The notes below the pieces were generated by a model. The model was not told where the DNA came from. It searched no databases and saw only the letters and a list, made by a program, of their open reading frames with translations. A stretch of DNA of 64,000 nucleotides from Pyronema omphalodes (lineage: Eukaryota > Ascomycota > Pezizomycetes > Pezizales > Pyronemataceae), in the NCBI GenBank assembly GCA_024516155.1, contig JAJJXM010000095.1, positions 62,001 through 126,000 on the forward strand, written 5' to 3'. This document shows, one piece after another, positions 32,103-44,560 of this stretch (its first letter is position 1; each line of letters opens with the position of its first letter). The position numbers and the translations under genes were made by a program.

Positions 32103-33350
32103 CTAGCTATGCAGCCCTGCAAAACTCGCTTCTATTAAAGACCCTCCTTCATCGCCCGACTTATCCCCTGTCCCCGTCCAATAAAACACACCACCCAATC
32201 CCTGCTCCTTAACATAAGCCGCCTTCATCTTAACAGTCTGCACATTATCATAACTAACCCAACCCCCTCTACCACCCTTACAATATGCCGCTCCTAACGC
32301 TAGATCCACATGCTCCGTTGCCCCCCGCTCTGGTAGATCCTTATATTCTATCGTCCCCTCATCCCCTCCACAGCCTTCATAAATCTCCCCCGCTTCTTCT
32401 GCTCCTAGGAAGGAACGTCCATAGGCGGGGATACCAAGGATTATCTTATGTGCAGGAACTCCCTGGGAACGGACATAGCAGATTCCGGCATCTGCAGAAG
32501 CGGCGGCGGCATCGCTGCATGGGGTTCGTGGGGTGTAAAGTTGTGCGTGATGACCGGATAAAGGGGACCAGGGACCGGAAAAGTCGTAGGCCATAAGGTT
32601 GAGGAAATCTAGATAGTTCATGCAGGCGGCTAGAGGGAGGGGGTGGAGAGCCCATTCTCCACAGGGAAGAGCGGTTGTTACGAGGAAGGGTTTTGGGAGG
32701 TAGCGACGGACGGTATCGAGGAGGGCGAGGTAGTTCTGGCCGCAGGTGGCAGTTGGGTGCTCCCAGTCGACTATTCAGATGGATGTCAGAACCAAGTTAC
32801 AAAGCCGAGTATAGAGCTGCTGCGGAGACAAAGTGAGTTGTGCTACGAGAATACGTACTATCGATACCATCCAAACCATGCTGGATACACAATTCTCTAG
32901 CAGTGTATGCAAACATCTCCCGTTTGTTCATATCTGCAGCGACATCTTTAAAGTTGTCTGAACCCTTTCCTCCGCCTCCAACTGATAGTATCACTTTTAG
33001 ATGGGTATGTTGTTGTTTTAGCTTCCAAAATGCAGCGAGGCAACCCTTGACACCGTCGACTTCAATTTGAGTATCGGCGAATTCATCTGAGAGCTATCAA
33101 TATCCTTTCCGTTAGCAATGCTATACTGAGTCAGGATTGCGAAACCTGCGAGACCTGCAAAGCCCGCGAAGCCCGCAAAGCCTGGAAGTTGGCGACACAG
33201 CAACAAAACAAACAAGGGCCACACATACATAAACCGAACCATCAGGTCTAAGCCAAGCAAAAGAATAATAAACATGAGAAATCTGGTTCAACTTCAACGA
33301 GCTCGGAGGTTGTTGTTTATATATACTCCAATTGGGGTAATAGACTGCAT
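32103..33350 (-). CDS. GH18 chitinase (N-terminal exon not resolved)
   Basis: Glycoside hydrolase family 18 endochitinase. Resolved exons, in coding order, are about 33229-33350, 32859-33093 and 32103-32770. Introns are 33094-33228 (GTATGT to GATAG) and 32771-32858 (GTACGT to AATAG, branch TTCTGAC). The fold starts with VNAVYYPNWSIYKQQPPSS, then ISHVYYSFAWLRPDGSVY, LSDEFADTQIEVDG, LKVILSVGGGGKG. The catalytic motif DGIDIDWE is created by splicing the last intron (Glu is the acid). LNLMAYDFSG and GGVFYWTGTGD close the barrel. No secretion signal is seen, suggesting an intracellular autolysis or wall-turnover enzyme of the ChiB type. The initiator Met must lie in a further upstream exon. The frame needs an acceptor at or near TAAAG just before GTT AAT GCA (about 33349), which is weak, and no convincing first exon was found. 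Confidence 0.88.
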
Positions 33351-36300
33351 TAACACTTTATGTAGCGTCAGCTCAGCTCATATCATATCCCATCTTGTAG
33401 CATCGCAAATGATTCGCGATTCGTGATTCGCGATTCGTGATTCTTGATTTGTGCATCTCGAGTTCAATTCCGTGGTAGGCTGCTGTTGCTGTTGCTGTTG
33501 CCGTTTGACGGTTGACCAAGTTACAAGTCAATCCTACCGACGACGGATACCGAAGGTGTTGTGGAAATCGGTTGCTGAAGACAATAGTCCGCATCGCAGC
33601 TCGCTTCGGTATCCGGTTGACTCGGTTGGACTGGTCTCAAGCTCATCGCAGTGCAGCGCAGTGCAGCGAGAAGCTACCCCGCGCTACCCCGCAACACCAG
33701 CAAACGGCGAGTATCCAGCCAGGCAAGAAACATGCAAAAGCCAGCCAGTCGAGTCGCAAAGCCAGCAAATCAAGAAACGCAAGCAAATCAAGCAAAACGC
33801 AAGAAGAAAGGCGAGAAAAAACTTACAACATACGTAACTCCCTCTGCCTCGGCGATTCCCTTTCCAAACTCAACGGAGGACTCTGCCCAACCGGTGGGGG
33901 TGTAACCCCGAAATGTCGCTTCAGTAGAGGAAATCTAGGATGTGAGTACCATGGAACTGGTGGGGGACCTGTTGACGAGTTGGGACGTGACATTGAGGTT
34001 CCTATTGTTCGTTGTCGGCGTCTTTGTAGTCGTTGATTGATGGGAGGGAGTGGCTGGACAGGGGAGCTGGCGGGAGCTTGAGAGCGTGGGATTATAGCTG
34101 GGTGGGATTCTGCTGGGTGCTGGGTGCTTTGGGCTTCGTTGATTTCGTTGACTGTTTCTAATCCGCTTCTGATACAACTGCTGCTTCTTATCGATCAGAT
34201 GCTAGAAGCAAGGTAAGGCAAGGTACGTGAGCTGAGCTGCGATATGGTGAGGTGCGTGGGGTGCGGAGGATCTGTATTCGTTCTACTGTCGGGTTATTTC
34301 TTCGACTTTATTTCCTAGGATCTAGTGGCAGTAGCGATGGCAGTGGCAGTAGCAGTGGTAGTAGCGGTGGTGATGGTGAAGGTAATGGTGACAGTGATGG
34401 TGAAGGTAATGGTGACAGTGATGGTGAAGGTAATGGTGAAGGTGAAGGTGAAGTTACGGTATAGTGTCTGGTGTCTGGTGTCTCATATATATGGTGTGCA
34501 AGCAAGAGGCGTAATTGGTATCCGTTGGTATCGATGCGCACAAGTGCAATCCAAGTATCCAAGTGCAACCCGAATATAAGAACCTCAGAACCTCAGAACC
34601 TCAGAATATAACCTTTACATATGATTTTCTAGCTAGCTATCTATCGCCTACTTATCACTTCCTACCGGCGCCTGCTATCGTCTAAGCCCCGCAGTGCACA
34701 CTGGAATTGGTAGATACAGTATGTATTTTTCGGCATTCGTTTTTCGTTTTTCGTTTTAGGAAATGTTGCTTCCCTGTTTGTATGTACAGATGGTCACCAT
34801 ACATAGCCCTTTACAGCGCTAGGAGTCTGGTGGGAGCCTGGGGCCTGGGGCCTGAGGATGTTGTGCAGCGCTCAGCGCAGTCTACAGCAACCAGCAGCCA
34901 GCAGCCAGCGATGGTGTGGACGAGGATGGCAATGGAGATGAGGATGATGATGAGGATGAGGTTATAAAGAAGCTGATCCTCATAACATCTTCTCGTAATT
35001 CTAATTCTATAAATCAAGATTGATGAAAATGATTAACAACCCATCAATTCATCTTCATCCTGTGATAGTGACAGTGATAGTAGTGAAGTATTCAGTTATC
35101 GATATTGTCATTATAGATAACGCTTCATGATATGCTCACTACTGTTTTTTTTTTTAGAAGGGCCGTTTCTTTTTTTACAGTATTATTCCCTTTGGTGGAG
35201 GGAACAATTGCTTTGATAATTGCATACCCAAGTCTACAATTTGAGTTTCCACCGCGATGTCGGATGGGCGTATGTATCTACAGTCTACTGCGGGGTGCGG
35301 GTGGATGTGCGGGGAAGTTCCATCTTCGATCATGTGACACTGGACTGCGGCAACGCAGGTGGGTAGGAGCGGGGGCGGGGTTATGGCAACCAATAGGGGG
35401 ATTTAGCAACGCAAAAATCATGGGAATAGCATTGAAAAGTCACGCATTAGCGCGATTTCGTGCAGAAGCGTGCAGCGATGCGCGGCGGGTCCCACCATAT
35501 GTGAGGATCATCCACCATACACATGACTATCGTTATACAAAACGCTACCATAGATAATGCAAAATTTTTAATGCGTCACTACGCCTTTTGGGTTTAACTC
35601 GAACATGTTGCTTAGGAAATGGTGTGGTAGCGACGCGACACTCGAGGACACCACCGATTAAACATAACACCATCATTTAAACATAGCGGACATGTTAGAT
35701 GTTGAACTGGAGGAGGATGTTTTTTATTCTTTTCGCCTCTACGGTTACTTTCGCAGTGGATTTTGCGGGTGTTCAGGTTGGGAACGTCATTGATCTCCAC
35801 CGTGAGCGGCAACGCCGAGAAGAAGCCGAGCGTCGCGTGGTACGGTACCGTCCACCACTTTCGGTTCCCATCCAAGAGCCCTTTTCTCTCGACAAATATA
35901 CAGAGGAGCACTGAACTCGATAAGTACGATAAAGTAAACCGGAATCCGATCAGACATCGGGCCGGTATGGTGGTGAATTTTTTTTTTCATGCAAGACGCT
36001 CGCGCCTCGGCGAATGTTTACCAGAACTTTTTTCATGTCCGTTACTTATATGCGTCTACTCACCCGCATGCTGTACAAAAGGTCACCCTAACGCACACTT
36101 AAGCAGACGCACGAGATATCCGAAGAATTTTTGCTAAATCCCCCTAATACATCACTCCCCATACATCACTCCCCATACATCATACTTCATACATACCCCA
36201 TACCTCACACCCCATACCTCAATTACACACATCAACATCGACCTCCGAAGAAATAATCCAATATTTTCATCTTTCGTACATATCTGATTTTTGGTGCATA

Positions 36301-39300
36301 TTTCTCTGGCTTCTCAGGTTTTTCTAGCTTCTCTGGCTTCTCTAGCTTCCAGGAGACGAGGTGAGGCGAGACGAGGCGAGAGTGGACCCTGAATATGTAC
36401 ATGTACATGTAATCAGCATAGCATCGTTATTTTCGAGGGTTTCGAGGGTTTTAAGGGTCCGACATCCCACATCCGACATCCCATATCCCATGATCGGCAT
36501 CCCATCGGCATCCCATCGGCATCCCGTCGTGGCCGCACCAGAGAGCGACGAGCGTAGTCCGAAAGTGCCAGGTATCGAGTATCAAGTACTCATACCGAAA
36601 GCTCTGCTCCTCCTCCCCCCCTCCTCCTCCCCCCCTCCCGCTCCGATGGCTTTAAGCTTCAATACACAGGAGTTCACCATACTCCGAACCTATACAGCAG
36701 CTAGCTATGTATCCAGCACTACATATATACAGCCCATCCCGTCCCGTTCCTCAGCTTGCTTGCTTGCTTGCGTTCTTGATATACTTGAAGCACACCACAC
36801 CACACCATAAATCTTCCATCCCGTTAATTGCGCCCCCCCAAAAATAAAAAAATCTCCGTTTATAAAAATACATGAAACATGAAACGCGATTTTTGATGTT
36901 GATTTCGGAGATATGGTAGGTGAGGCCCTAACTAACTAAGGAAACAAGGAAACATGGAAACAAGATCTCTTTGACTTTTTTTTGACAGCGGAGGACGCTT
37001 TTTGACGCTTTTTGACAGCGGAGGACGGTAATTACGAACGACTACGACTACGACTTCGACTGGGATGAGTGATTGAGTAAGTGGATGTGGTGTTTACCGG
37101 GTACACATTGACCACCACCTTGGAAGTTTTCTATTCCAGATTCCACAGATAATCTAATCAAGATGTCAAATGTCATATGTCAGATGTCAGGTGTCAGATG
37201 CCATCATTCCCGCTCAGCACGGGCTGGTGTTTTTGATGGAAAAACTTAGAAGCCCGGAAGACGCCAAGTTGAGATTGGAGTTGGGGTTGGTTTCTGCTGT
37301 CGACTCTGTTGAATTGGACGGGACGGGACGCCTTGGTCTCTTTTTGTATCCACATGGGCTCGGCCCGTGTGTAGAAAGGAAGACCTCCCGTCCCCTTATA
37401 TACCAGTATGTACTCGTGCCTTCTGTTTCTGCGTGACGTCCGGTGATGCTGTGGGGGTTGTCATCTTCTGCATGCATGTCATCTCTATGTGTCACTATGT
37501 CACTGTGTCATTATCAATCACTATGCTCGACATGCTCGACTGTCGACATGCCAAACACTTCCCAGACATTTTATCATTATCCATCGAAAACAAACCCACC
37601 CAAACGTAAACTTCTGAAACCTCAACGTTCGCGTACTCAGGTAGCTGCAGATAAAAATTTCTTTTATGGTCATAGATACCGACGTTTTCTTAACCGGTTG
37701 CCAAATTCGACGCTTCGGCTAGTATCCTAAGGTAAGCGTTAGACATCGCCGTCGGATAATAAATTGGATCTGACGATCTTTTCTTTAAACCCTTTAAAAA
37801 AAAATCGTTGGGCTTATAGAGGGGGATCTACAATGATTGTTAAATTGAACACGGTTTCAACTTTTTTATTTTGCCGTCGAAGCTTCTAGCTTGGTGTTAT
37901 TGGGCTTCCAGAAGGACTTTGTTTTTTTTTTTTCTTTTTTCGAGGCAATTGTTGTTCAGTAAGAGGGTATGTTTCTCGCAACATATCTGTCAATGGATTT
38001 GGATTCAAACACTGGAGATATGTAGGAGAGTCAAGTCATCCTCTGCTTGATATCTACTCTATCTACGTCACCACGCAGTATCAAATCTGTTATTGGAAGC
38101 CTATCTGGGGTTGTGAAACGTCTCACCACCGTGTCGCCGGACTTTTGTTAAGCTGTGTGAAATAATTAACCAGATCTAAATCAAATCAGGGTCTAGGATC
38201 TCGATCCAATTTAAGTTGTGTTTGTGTCTACCCAGCGGTTACTGATAGATACAAGATAATTTTTTATCCCTTATGTATTATACTTTCTTTCTTTCTTTGG
38301 GCCTTTGCCTTTATTGGTCGGTCCGGTCGCTTCGGTCACTTTGGTTCCCGTTGTTTCATTGCCACAGCGCAGGTAAGACCGTGCCAAAGTGTAAAGTAAC
38401 CTTCATATCATAGTAAGGGGCGCCATCTCCAGTGTTATATGGTGTTATTATAGTTATGATGTATTTTCTATATGTCATACTGTCATGCAAGTGTACTTGA
38501 TAGGAATTACCCTTTGTATATACCTTGATTGTTGCCTCTCGATTGTTGGTTGTTGCCTTCCCCCCATCTCCCGTTGCCAGACAATTGTAATCTCATCGCT
38601 GCAGGTAATCACAAACATGGCCCAATTATTGGTCTGTATATTTTCCTCTGCCCTGTCGTAGAATTGCTTAACTGCACTTCCCTGGACTCCCTTGGCTCTC
38701 CGGGCTCCCCGGGCTCCCCGGGTTCATTGCAACCCTCCGTCCGCCAACGACCGTGCGGGAATAGCGATGTCCTTCAAAATATTTCTACACTCGACCAAAA
38801 ACACAAAGACGTCTCCTGGCTATTTCGAGATCCAAGGAGTGGAGACTGAACTGCACTTGGTTCACTCACCCGTTGCAGTGGACCTGTGCTGTGCTGCGGT
38901 TGCTTGTCTGCCCCCCCCCCAGACCGTGTCCCAAAGGTAAGTTTTACCCCTGGGATGCGCGAAAGGTGAATGAAGACGAGGATTTCTGTTTTGCAAACCA
39001 GCACCAACGAGAAGAATTTGATTTTTGAATATTATTCTATTGTTACTGTGATTATATTCCAGTTTCTGTATTATCATTATCCTCATCAGAAACCTTCAAT
39101 CGCTGACCGGAAAGTCATTCCTTTTCGCGAACAGAACTTACTTTCGAAAAAAGGCGCTGGAACGTCCCGACACTACTACCACCCACCCCACCCCCTTAGC
39201 TTAAACACCACTCCCGACTTCGATGCGAGGATCCAGGACACTACTCCAGCTATCCACGACCACGATACTCCGCGACACACGAGAGCAGCACAAGGACCGC

Positions 39301-39726
39301 TGAGCTTCCTCCTCTCCCCCCCCCCCCCCCCCCCCCTAACAAAGTGATACAGTCGGAAGTTTACCTGCGATTCTGAAAGCAACCTCCCTTATGCGCAGCT
39401 TTGGACCGCAGTAAACCGACTCACTTCCACCACTCCTTGATTCAACAGTCCCCCTTACGCTCCTTTCCAGCACATCTCAGCAAAGCGCACACTGAAAACT
39501 ACCTCGAAGCGCAGCAAACCACCGGGGAGCCTCGTGAGGACTTGTAGCAACCAAGTTTACACTTCAACACACCAGCCATCTACACTCTTTCACAGCCACC
39601 TACACTCCTTCAACAATCACTTACACTCCCTCAACAACCACTTTCACTCTTTACATCTCCCCTCCATAACTCCTAACCACGGCTTCCAATTTCGTTCCCT
39701 ACAACAGCCTTCCCGGCAACTCTAAA
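33351..39726. other. Long intergenic region without a recognised gene
   Basis: 6.4 kb with no exon I can support. Contents: GATTCGCGATTCGTG repeats (33410-33450), CTGTTG repeats (33480-33502), a GGTGAAGGTAAT array (34321-34455), AACCTCAGA repeats (34580-34605), CATACATCACTCCC repeats (36150-36215), a C homopolymer (39318-39336) and CTACACTC-CTTCAACAA repeats (39590-39650). Two strong splice donors (AGGTAAGA at about 38371 and AAGGTAAGT at about 38935) suggest that the Sel1-gene leader may start here and be spliced. Confidence 0.45.
34321..34460 (+). repeat. GGTGAAGGTAATGGTGACAG array
   Basis: A trinucleotide-biased array (GGN/GTN) with a 24-bp higher-order unit, GGTGAAGGTAATGGTGACAG plus TGAT, present about three times and degenerating at both ends. 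Confidence 0.8.
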
Positions 39727-42687
39727 ATGCAAGCCCGACAACCCGCCTCGCGGCCTCACCCTGAGCGCTCCCGAACCGATGGCGGTCTTACAAGTTTCGT
39801 CCCGACTACCGGCGACTTTACTCCTGAGCGGAGTCCACTGGAGGAGATAATGCGTCGCGGGCGTGCAATGATGCGGGAGGAATTCCGACACCAAGATGGA
39901 CCCGCTGCGCAACCTCAACGGACTGCAAGCGCCCAGAGACGTCATGAGCCCCATTCTGGTAGACCGGGTTATGCGGCGCCAATTGGGGAGGATGAAGTTC
40001 AGGGTCAGAGAAATGATGGACGTCCTGGAACTGCGCCTATGGAACTTCGCATGCCTAGGTTTTCTACTATTACGAATGATAGCTCGGATAGAGATAGTAT
40101 GATCCGTGATAGCATGATTAGGGATTCCATGATGAGTATGAATGATCGGGATTCCACTATTATGGGAGGATTTTCTTTTGGTTTTCATGGTCAGCCAAGT
40201 ATAAGGGATCCCTTGAAGAGTGTGCAACATCAGTTTAATGAGGGAAGAGATTCCCTGAAACCGGTGTTGGCAAGCGGGGACCATGATGATGATGATATGC
40301 CGGAGATGAGGCACCAGCCGTTTACACCTACTAGAGCGGAGTTTAGCACAGGAAGAAGCTCGGTGAAGCCGATTATTTCAAGCGTAGATGATGACAGTTA
40401 TAGTCCGACGGATGAGACATATCTTCCTAGGGAATTTGAGAGCAAACCACCACAAGGAGTTATGGACCGGAGGGGAGTTTCACCAGGACCGAGCCCGTTG
40501 GGAATGTCGGAATATGCTAGGACACCGGATCAACCTTCTCCACGGCCAGGACAGCAAATGTCAAGACCTCCTACTGCTGATAGATCTAGACAACCATCTC
40601 CGAACCCCAACCCGAAACCAGGATATGTGGGAAGACAATACGTTCCATACCGAGAGGCAAATTCTGCACAGCCTAGCCCGACGTACCCACCTCCGTCTCG
40701 TCAGAGCTCAGCAGAGAATGGACGTTTCCCTCCACCATCACGAACCGGTTCCAACGAGCGTCTAGTTCCCACCGGACCCTACGGACCCCCCAGCCGTCAA
40801 AACTCCTCCGAAAGCGAACCAAAATACGTTCCATACCGCCAAGGGAGTACCAGCGCTGCGGTCCCTGTCCGCAAAAGCTCCATGAGCACACCCATGGATC
40901 CTAATGGCCGGCCTATTCCTCCCAGGAACGCCCCTTCGCCTTCAATGCTCTCAATGAACCCAGACGTAAGGACCCTCTCTCCAACCCCGCACAGCGCCTC
41001 ACCAGCTCAGTCACCATTACCATCCCCACCGAATCCCTGGACAATGGAACGATCCCCCTCCGCGGCGTCGGATAATATCTCTATCTATTCCATCGGCGGA
41101 ACAAGAAGCAAAGCTGCATTCAACTTTTCCCGGCCTCTAAGTGCAAGGCCATCCGTTGACCTTCAGCAGAGACCTAGTATCGATATCCCCCATCGGCAAA
41201 TGTTGGATCAGGATGAGGTACAGACACCGGCTAGTATTAATGGCGATGCAGCGGATTATACTCAGGCAGGTGGAAGCGGTCATGTCTTGAGCAAGTTTGA
41301 TCTCCCGAGAGGTAGGACTGTCGAGAGATCTAGCTTTGTTATAGATGGAGCGGACGCGGATGCTATGTCGCCACAGGGCGTCGAAATGAGGAATCAGAAT
41401 ATGAGTAATATTAGATCTGGATCGGTTTCTGCTGCAAATGGTACGGCTGCCCCTTTGAATGCTTTCAACTTTTCAAATTCCCAAGGACAAAATACACAAG
41501 GACCAAATTCCCAAGGACCAAATTCCCAAGGACCAAATTCCCAAGGACCAAATTCCCAAGGACCAAATACCCAAGGATCAAATTCCCAAGGACCCCAAGG
41601 ATCACTATCACAAGCACCACGATCAGAGGAATTACCCCAATCAAATAACACAAGACAACCCACCCGCACATCCCCATCACCAGTATTAGGACCAGGAAGC
41701 CCACCAGGACCAAATACCCGTGGATCACCCGGACCAGGCCCCTCACGTTCCGTCTCCGCGGCCACTCCCAGCTCTCTCCCCAATCCCACCTTACCACAAC
41801 GCCAACTCTCCTCCCCAATAGGCGGCGGCCTCTCCCCCCGTCCTCCAGGATCCGGACTAACACCTCGCCCCCAACCATCTACAGAACGTCTACGACCCTC
41901 CACATCCGGCGGCCCATCACCGCATCTCCACGTTACACCCACCGCAGCACTCGACCCAGAAGAGCATCTCCGCATCGGACTTGATTTACACGAATCCGGT
42001 AGTCTACAAGAAAGCACATACCATCTACGATGCGCAGCGCATGGAGGAGATGCAACTGGTATGTTGATGTATGCACTAGCATGTCGACACGGATGGGGAA
42101 TGAGACCGAATCAGAAAGAGGGAGTGATGTGGTTAAAGAAAGTTACGCAATTAGCTAGTAGCGATGAAGCGTCGGTTTTGAAGAATCCTGCAGCGGGAAA
42201 TCCCGGTGAGGTTAAACAGCATAGAGCTAGGTTTGCGCTTAGTATTTATGAATTGGGTGTTTCGCATCTTAATGGTTGGGGAACGGAAATGGATAAGGGG
42301 TTGGCATTGAATTGTTTTGAGATTGCTGGAAGTAAGTTCTTTTGCTCTTTTTTTTTCCTGGTGATAATGGAATGAGGATGATGCTAATGATAACTATTAG
42401 AATGGGGAGACCCAGATGCTCTATCTGAAGCTGGATTCTGCTACGCAAATGGAGTAGGAACGAAAAAGGATATGAAAAAAGCGGCGAAATTCTATAGAAT
42501 GGCGGAAGAAAAAGGTGTTAATATGGTGGGAAATAGTTGGATTTGGAAAGATAAATATTTGGATGATGAAGATAGAATTAATAAGGCGTTGAAAGAGGGA
42601 AGGGAACCTCCTGCTGCTAGGGATAAGGAGAAGGAGAAAAAGGAGGGTGGAGGATTGTTTGGTAGGAAGAAGAGTTTGGCTACGTAG
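39727..42687 (+). CDS. Sel1-repeat protein, Dsf2/Nif1-like (2 exons, 963 aa)
   Basis: Exons are 39727-42331 and 42401-42687; the 69-bp intron has donor GTAAGT, acceptor ATTAG and branch TGCTAAT. The first 730 residues are disordered: Ser/Pro/Gln-rich, with DSMIRDSMIRDSMM near 125, many SPxP-like sites, and a run of about seven NSQGP/NTQGP pentapeptides (about 585-625). Residues about 740-935 hold Sel1-type TPR-like repeats: HLRIGLDLHESGSLQESTYH, AHGGDATGMLMYALACRHGW, FALSIYELGVSHLNGWGT, DPDALSEAGFCYANGVGTKK. A lysine-rich tail ends GGGLFGRKKSLAT. Disordered N-terminus plus C-terminal Sel1 array is the plan of yeast Dsf2 and fission-yeast Nif1, and more loosely of the chitin-synthase activator Skt5. 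By family it is probably a scaffold in polarity or septation signalling. The start is the first ATG in frame (TCTAAAATGC). Confidence 0.88.
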
Positions 42688-44159
42688 TGTGGTGTGGCAG
42701 AGGGAGGATAGGAGCATGGGACCACTGGGGGTGCGGGGGATATTGAAGTCGTTTTCTGTGAAGATGAAGATGACATTGAGGACAGAAAGAAGAAGGGAGA
42801 CATAGGGAAATAGAGAAATAGGGAAATAGGGAGTTGCGCAGGTTGGCAGGTTGGCAGGTGCAGTTATGAGTTTTTTACATTGTTCTTTTTTTTGCGAGCA
42901 TATTTTTTCGGATCTTGTTGGGTTTTTTTTTTGTTTGCTACTTGTCGATGCCTGTCGGTATCTGACATCATCCTGTTTTATATTCTTGTTTCTGTATTTT
43001 TTCTACTTTTTCTCTTCTGTGTTTGTATTTTTTTGCCATCTTCTTTTTACTTTCTGTACTTTTTTGCCATTTTTTTGCCCCTTGTTTCTTGTTACAATTT
43101 TTCTTTCTTTCTTTCTTGTTCATAACCATATTCACCACTTTTTTCTGTTTTTCTTCAGTTGGTTGTATTTGTTACTTTTTCTTCAGTTGGTTTCTCTATT
43201 TATCTATTTATCCGTGAGTTTGTTTACTTTACTTTACTTTTCTTGTTTGATTGATTGATTGATTTGGAAAAAACAAAGAGATATCTTGACTTTAGCTGGT
43301 TTCTAATGTGTTTTCTTCTTCTTTTCTTGTGGGTTACTGTTTGTTGGTTGCTGTTTGAGGGTTGATGTTTGTCGGGTTACATACATATATTCTATTCTAT
43401 TCTATTCTATTCTTATATTCTATTCTATGCTATACTGTTTTACCATATTTTTCGGCTTGTTTGTTGGTTTTTTATTCGTTTCTTTTCTTGTGTATTTCTC
43501 TTCCTTTGTATTTTTCTTCCTTTGTATTTGTATTCTTTTTTCTGTATTTTGTTTTTTTTCTGTAGTTAACTTTCTTCCCTGACTTTCTTCTTCTTCGGTT
43601 TATTTCTGTTTCTGTCTATCTTAGGGTTCAAATTTCTTTTTCTTCTTCTTCTTCTTCTTCTTCTTCTTCTTCTTCTTCTTCTTCTTCTTCTTCTTCTTGT
43701 TGTTGTTGTTGTTATTATAGAATTTGTCCGCTTGTTAGCTTGTGTGTTTTTCTTCCTTTCTGTGTGTGATATTAGGAATATAGGAGTCGGTGTATGGTGT
43801 ATGGTGTAGAGTATTTACTATATGGATGGCGATGTCGGTATTAATATCTGGAGTCGGTGTAGATTTAGTATATAAATATCTGCTATATTTACTATATCAA
43901 CGGCAATGTCAACATATCCTCGACCACAACAACTCCCACAACCGTTGCTAAATGATTCATCACAAGTCCATAACACTATATATCCAAGGGAAGTATTCGT
44001 AGTAACCTTTATCAGTAGTTGATACTTATATGTAAAGTTCCCGTGAACTGTGAGGAAGTTCTTTTTTTTTTTTCTTTGATTTTTGGTTATAAACAAAAGA
44101 GGTGTCTAGGTTTGAGGAATACTAGGAGGAATTGAAGTGGTTTAAGGGGTTTATGGAGC
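42688..44159. other. Intergenic, T-rich
   Basis: 3' flank of the Sel1 gene. The strand is strongly T-biased from 42870 to 43740 (TTTTTCTT, TATTCTATTC at 43388-43432). Apparent small hydrophobic frames come from that bias. No exon recognised. Confidence 0.5.
43636..43720 (+). repeat. (TTC)n then (TTG)n microsatellite
   Basis: About 20 pure TTC repeats followed by four or five TTG repeats. Confidence 0.95.
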
Positions 44160-44300
44160 TTTGATTTTATTTTATTTTGATTATACACCGTTACAGGCCT
44201 TTAAGGCCTATGCGGGAATTTAAATCCAGTTTTCCTGTCCTCGTGGCGGAAGCCACCCAAGGAGGCTACCCAATCTCCTGCTACCCGTGACATCCATAAA
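44160..44300 (-). repeat. Dispersed repeat family R1, copy c
   Basis: On the minus strand it reads GGGTAGCAGGAGATTGGGTA, GCCACGAGGACAGGAAAAC, CCCGCATAGGCCTTAAAGGC and CGGTGTATAATCAAAATAAA, following copy a almost block for block. The 3' part forms a stem AGGCC-TTAAA-GGCCT. Confidence 0.75.
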
Positions 44301-44324
44301 GAATAAGTAAGAATAACGAACAAA

Positions 44325-44560
44325 CAAAGCGGAGCGTACAGGGCTCAAGGGCACAAAGACGAGGACGACAGAAACGGAGTATGAGAGATAAAAGGGGGGC
44401 TACAACCCGACAAGAGAAAGACCGCTCCGGGGCGTTCCCGGTAACTGTTGAAGTAACATTCGACAGTTAGCAATGTACAGTAATTAGATAGTTTCCGCCA
44501 TAACCCTAAGGTTAGATGCGTGTATGAAATGAAAAACAAAATAAAAGAGAAAAAAAAAAA
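44325..44560 (+). repeat. Dispersed repeat family R2, copy c
   Basis: Starts GGAGCGTACAGGGCTCAAG and ends CCGCCATAACCCTAAGGTTA, GATGCGTGTATGA, plus an A-rich tail; these match the element at 55496-57615. Hairpin AACC-CTAA-GGTT at 44502-44513. It lies 25 bp from R1 copy c, in the opposite orientation. Confidence 0.72.

Noticed and set aside
34252..34579. Gly/Ser/Asp-rich and Val/Met-rich open frames
   Set aside because: Translation of a trinucleotide-biased array; frames on both strands are equally open.
42851..43582. Apparent small hydrophobic proteins (F/L/C-rich frames)
   Set aside because: The strand is strongly T-rich, which automatically encodes Phe/Leu; no conserved features or splice logic.
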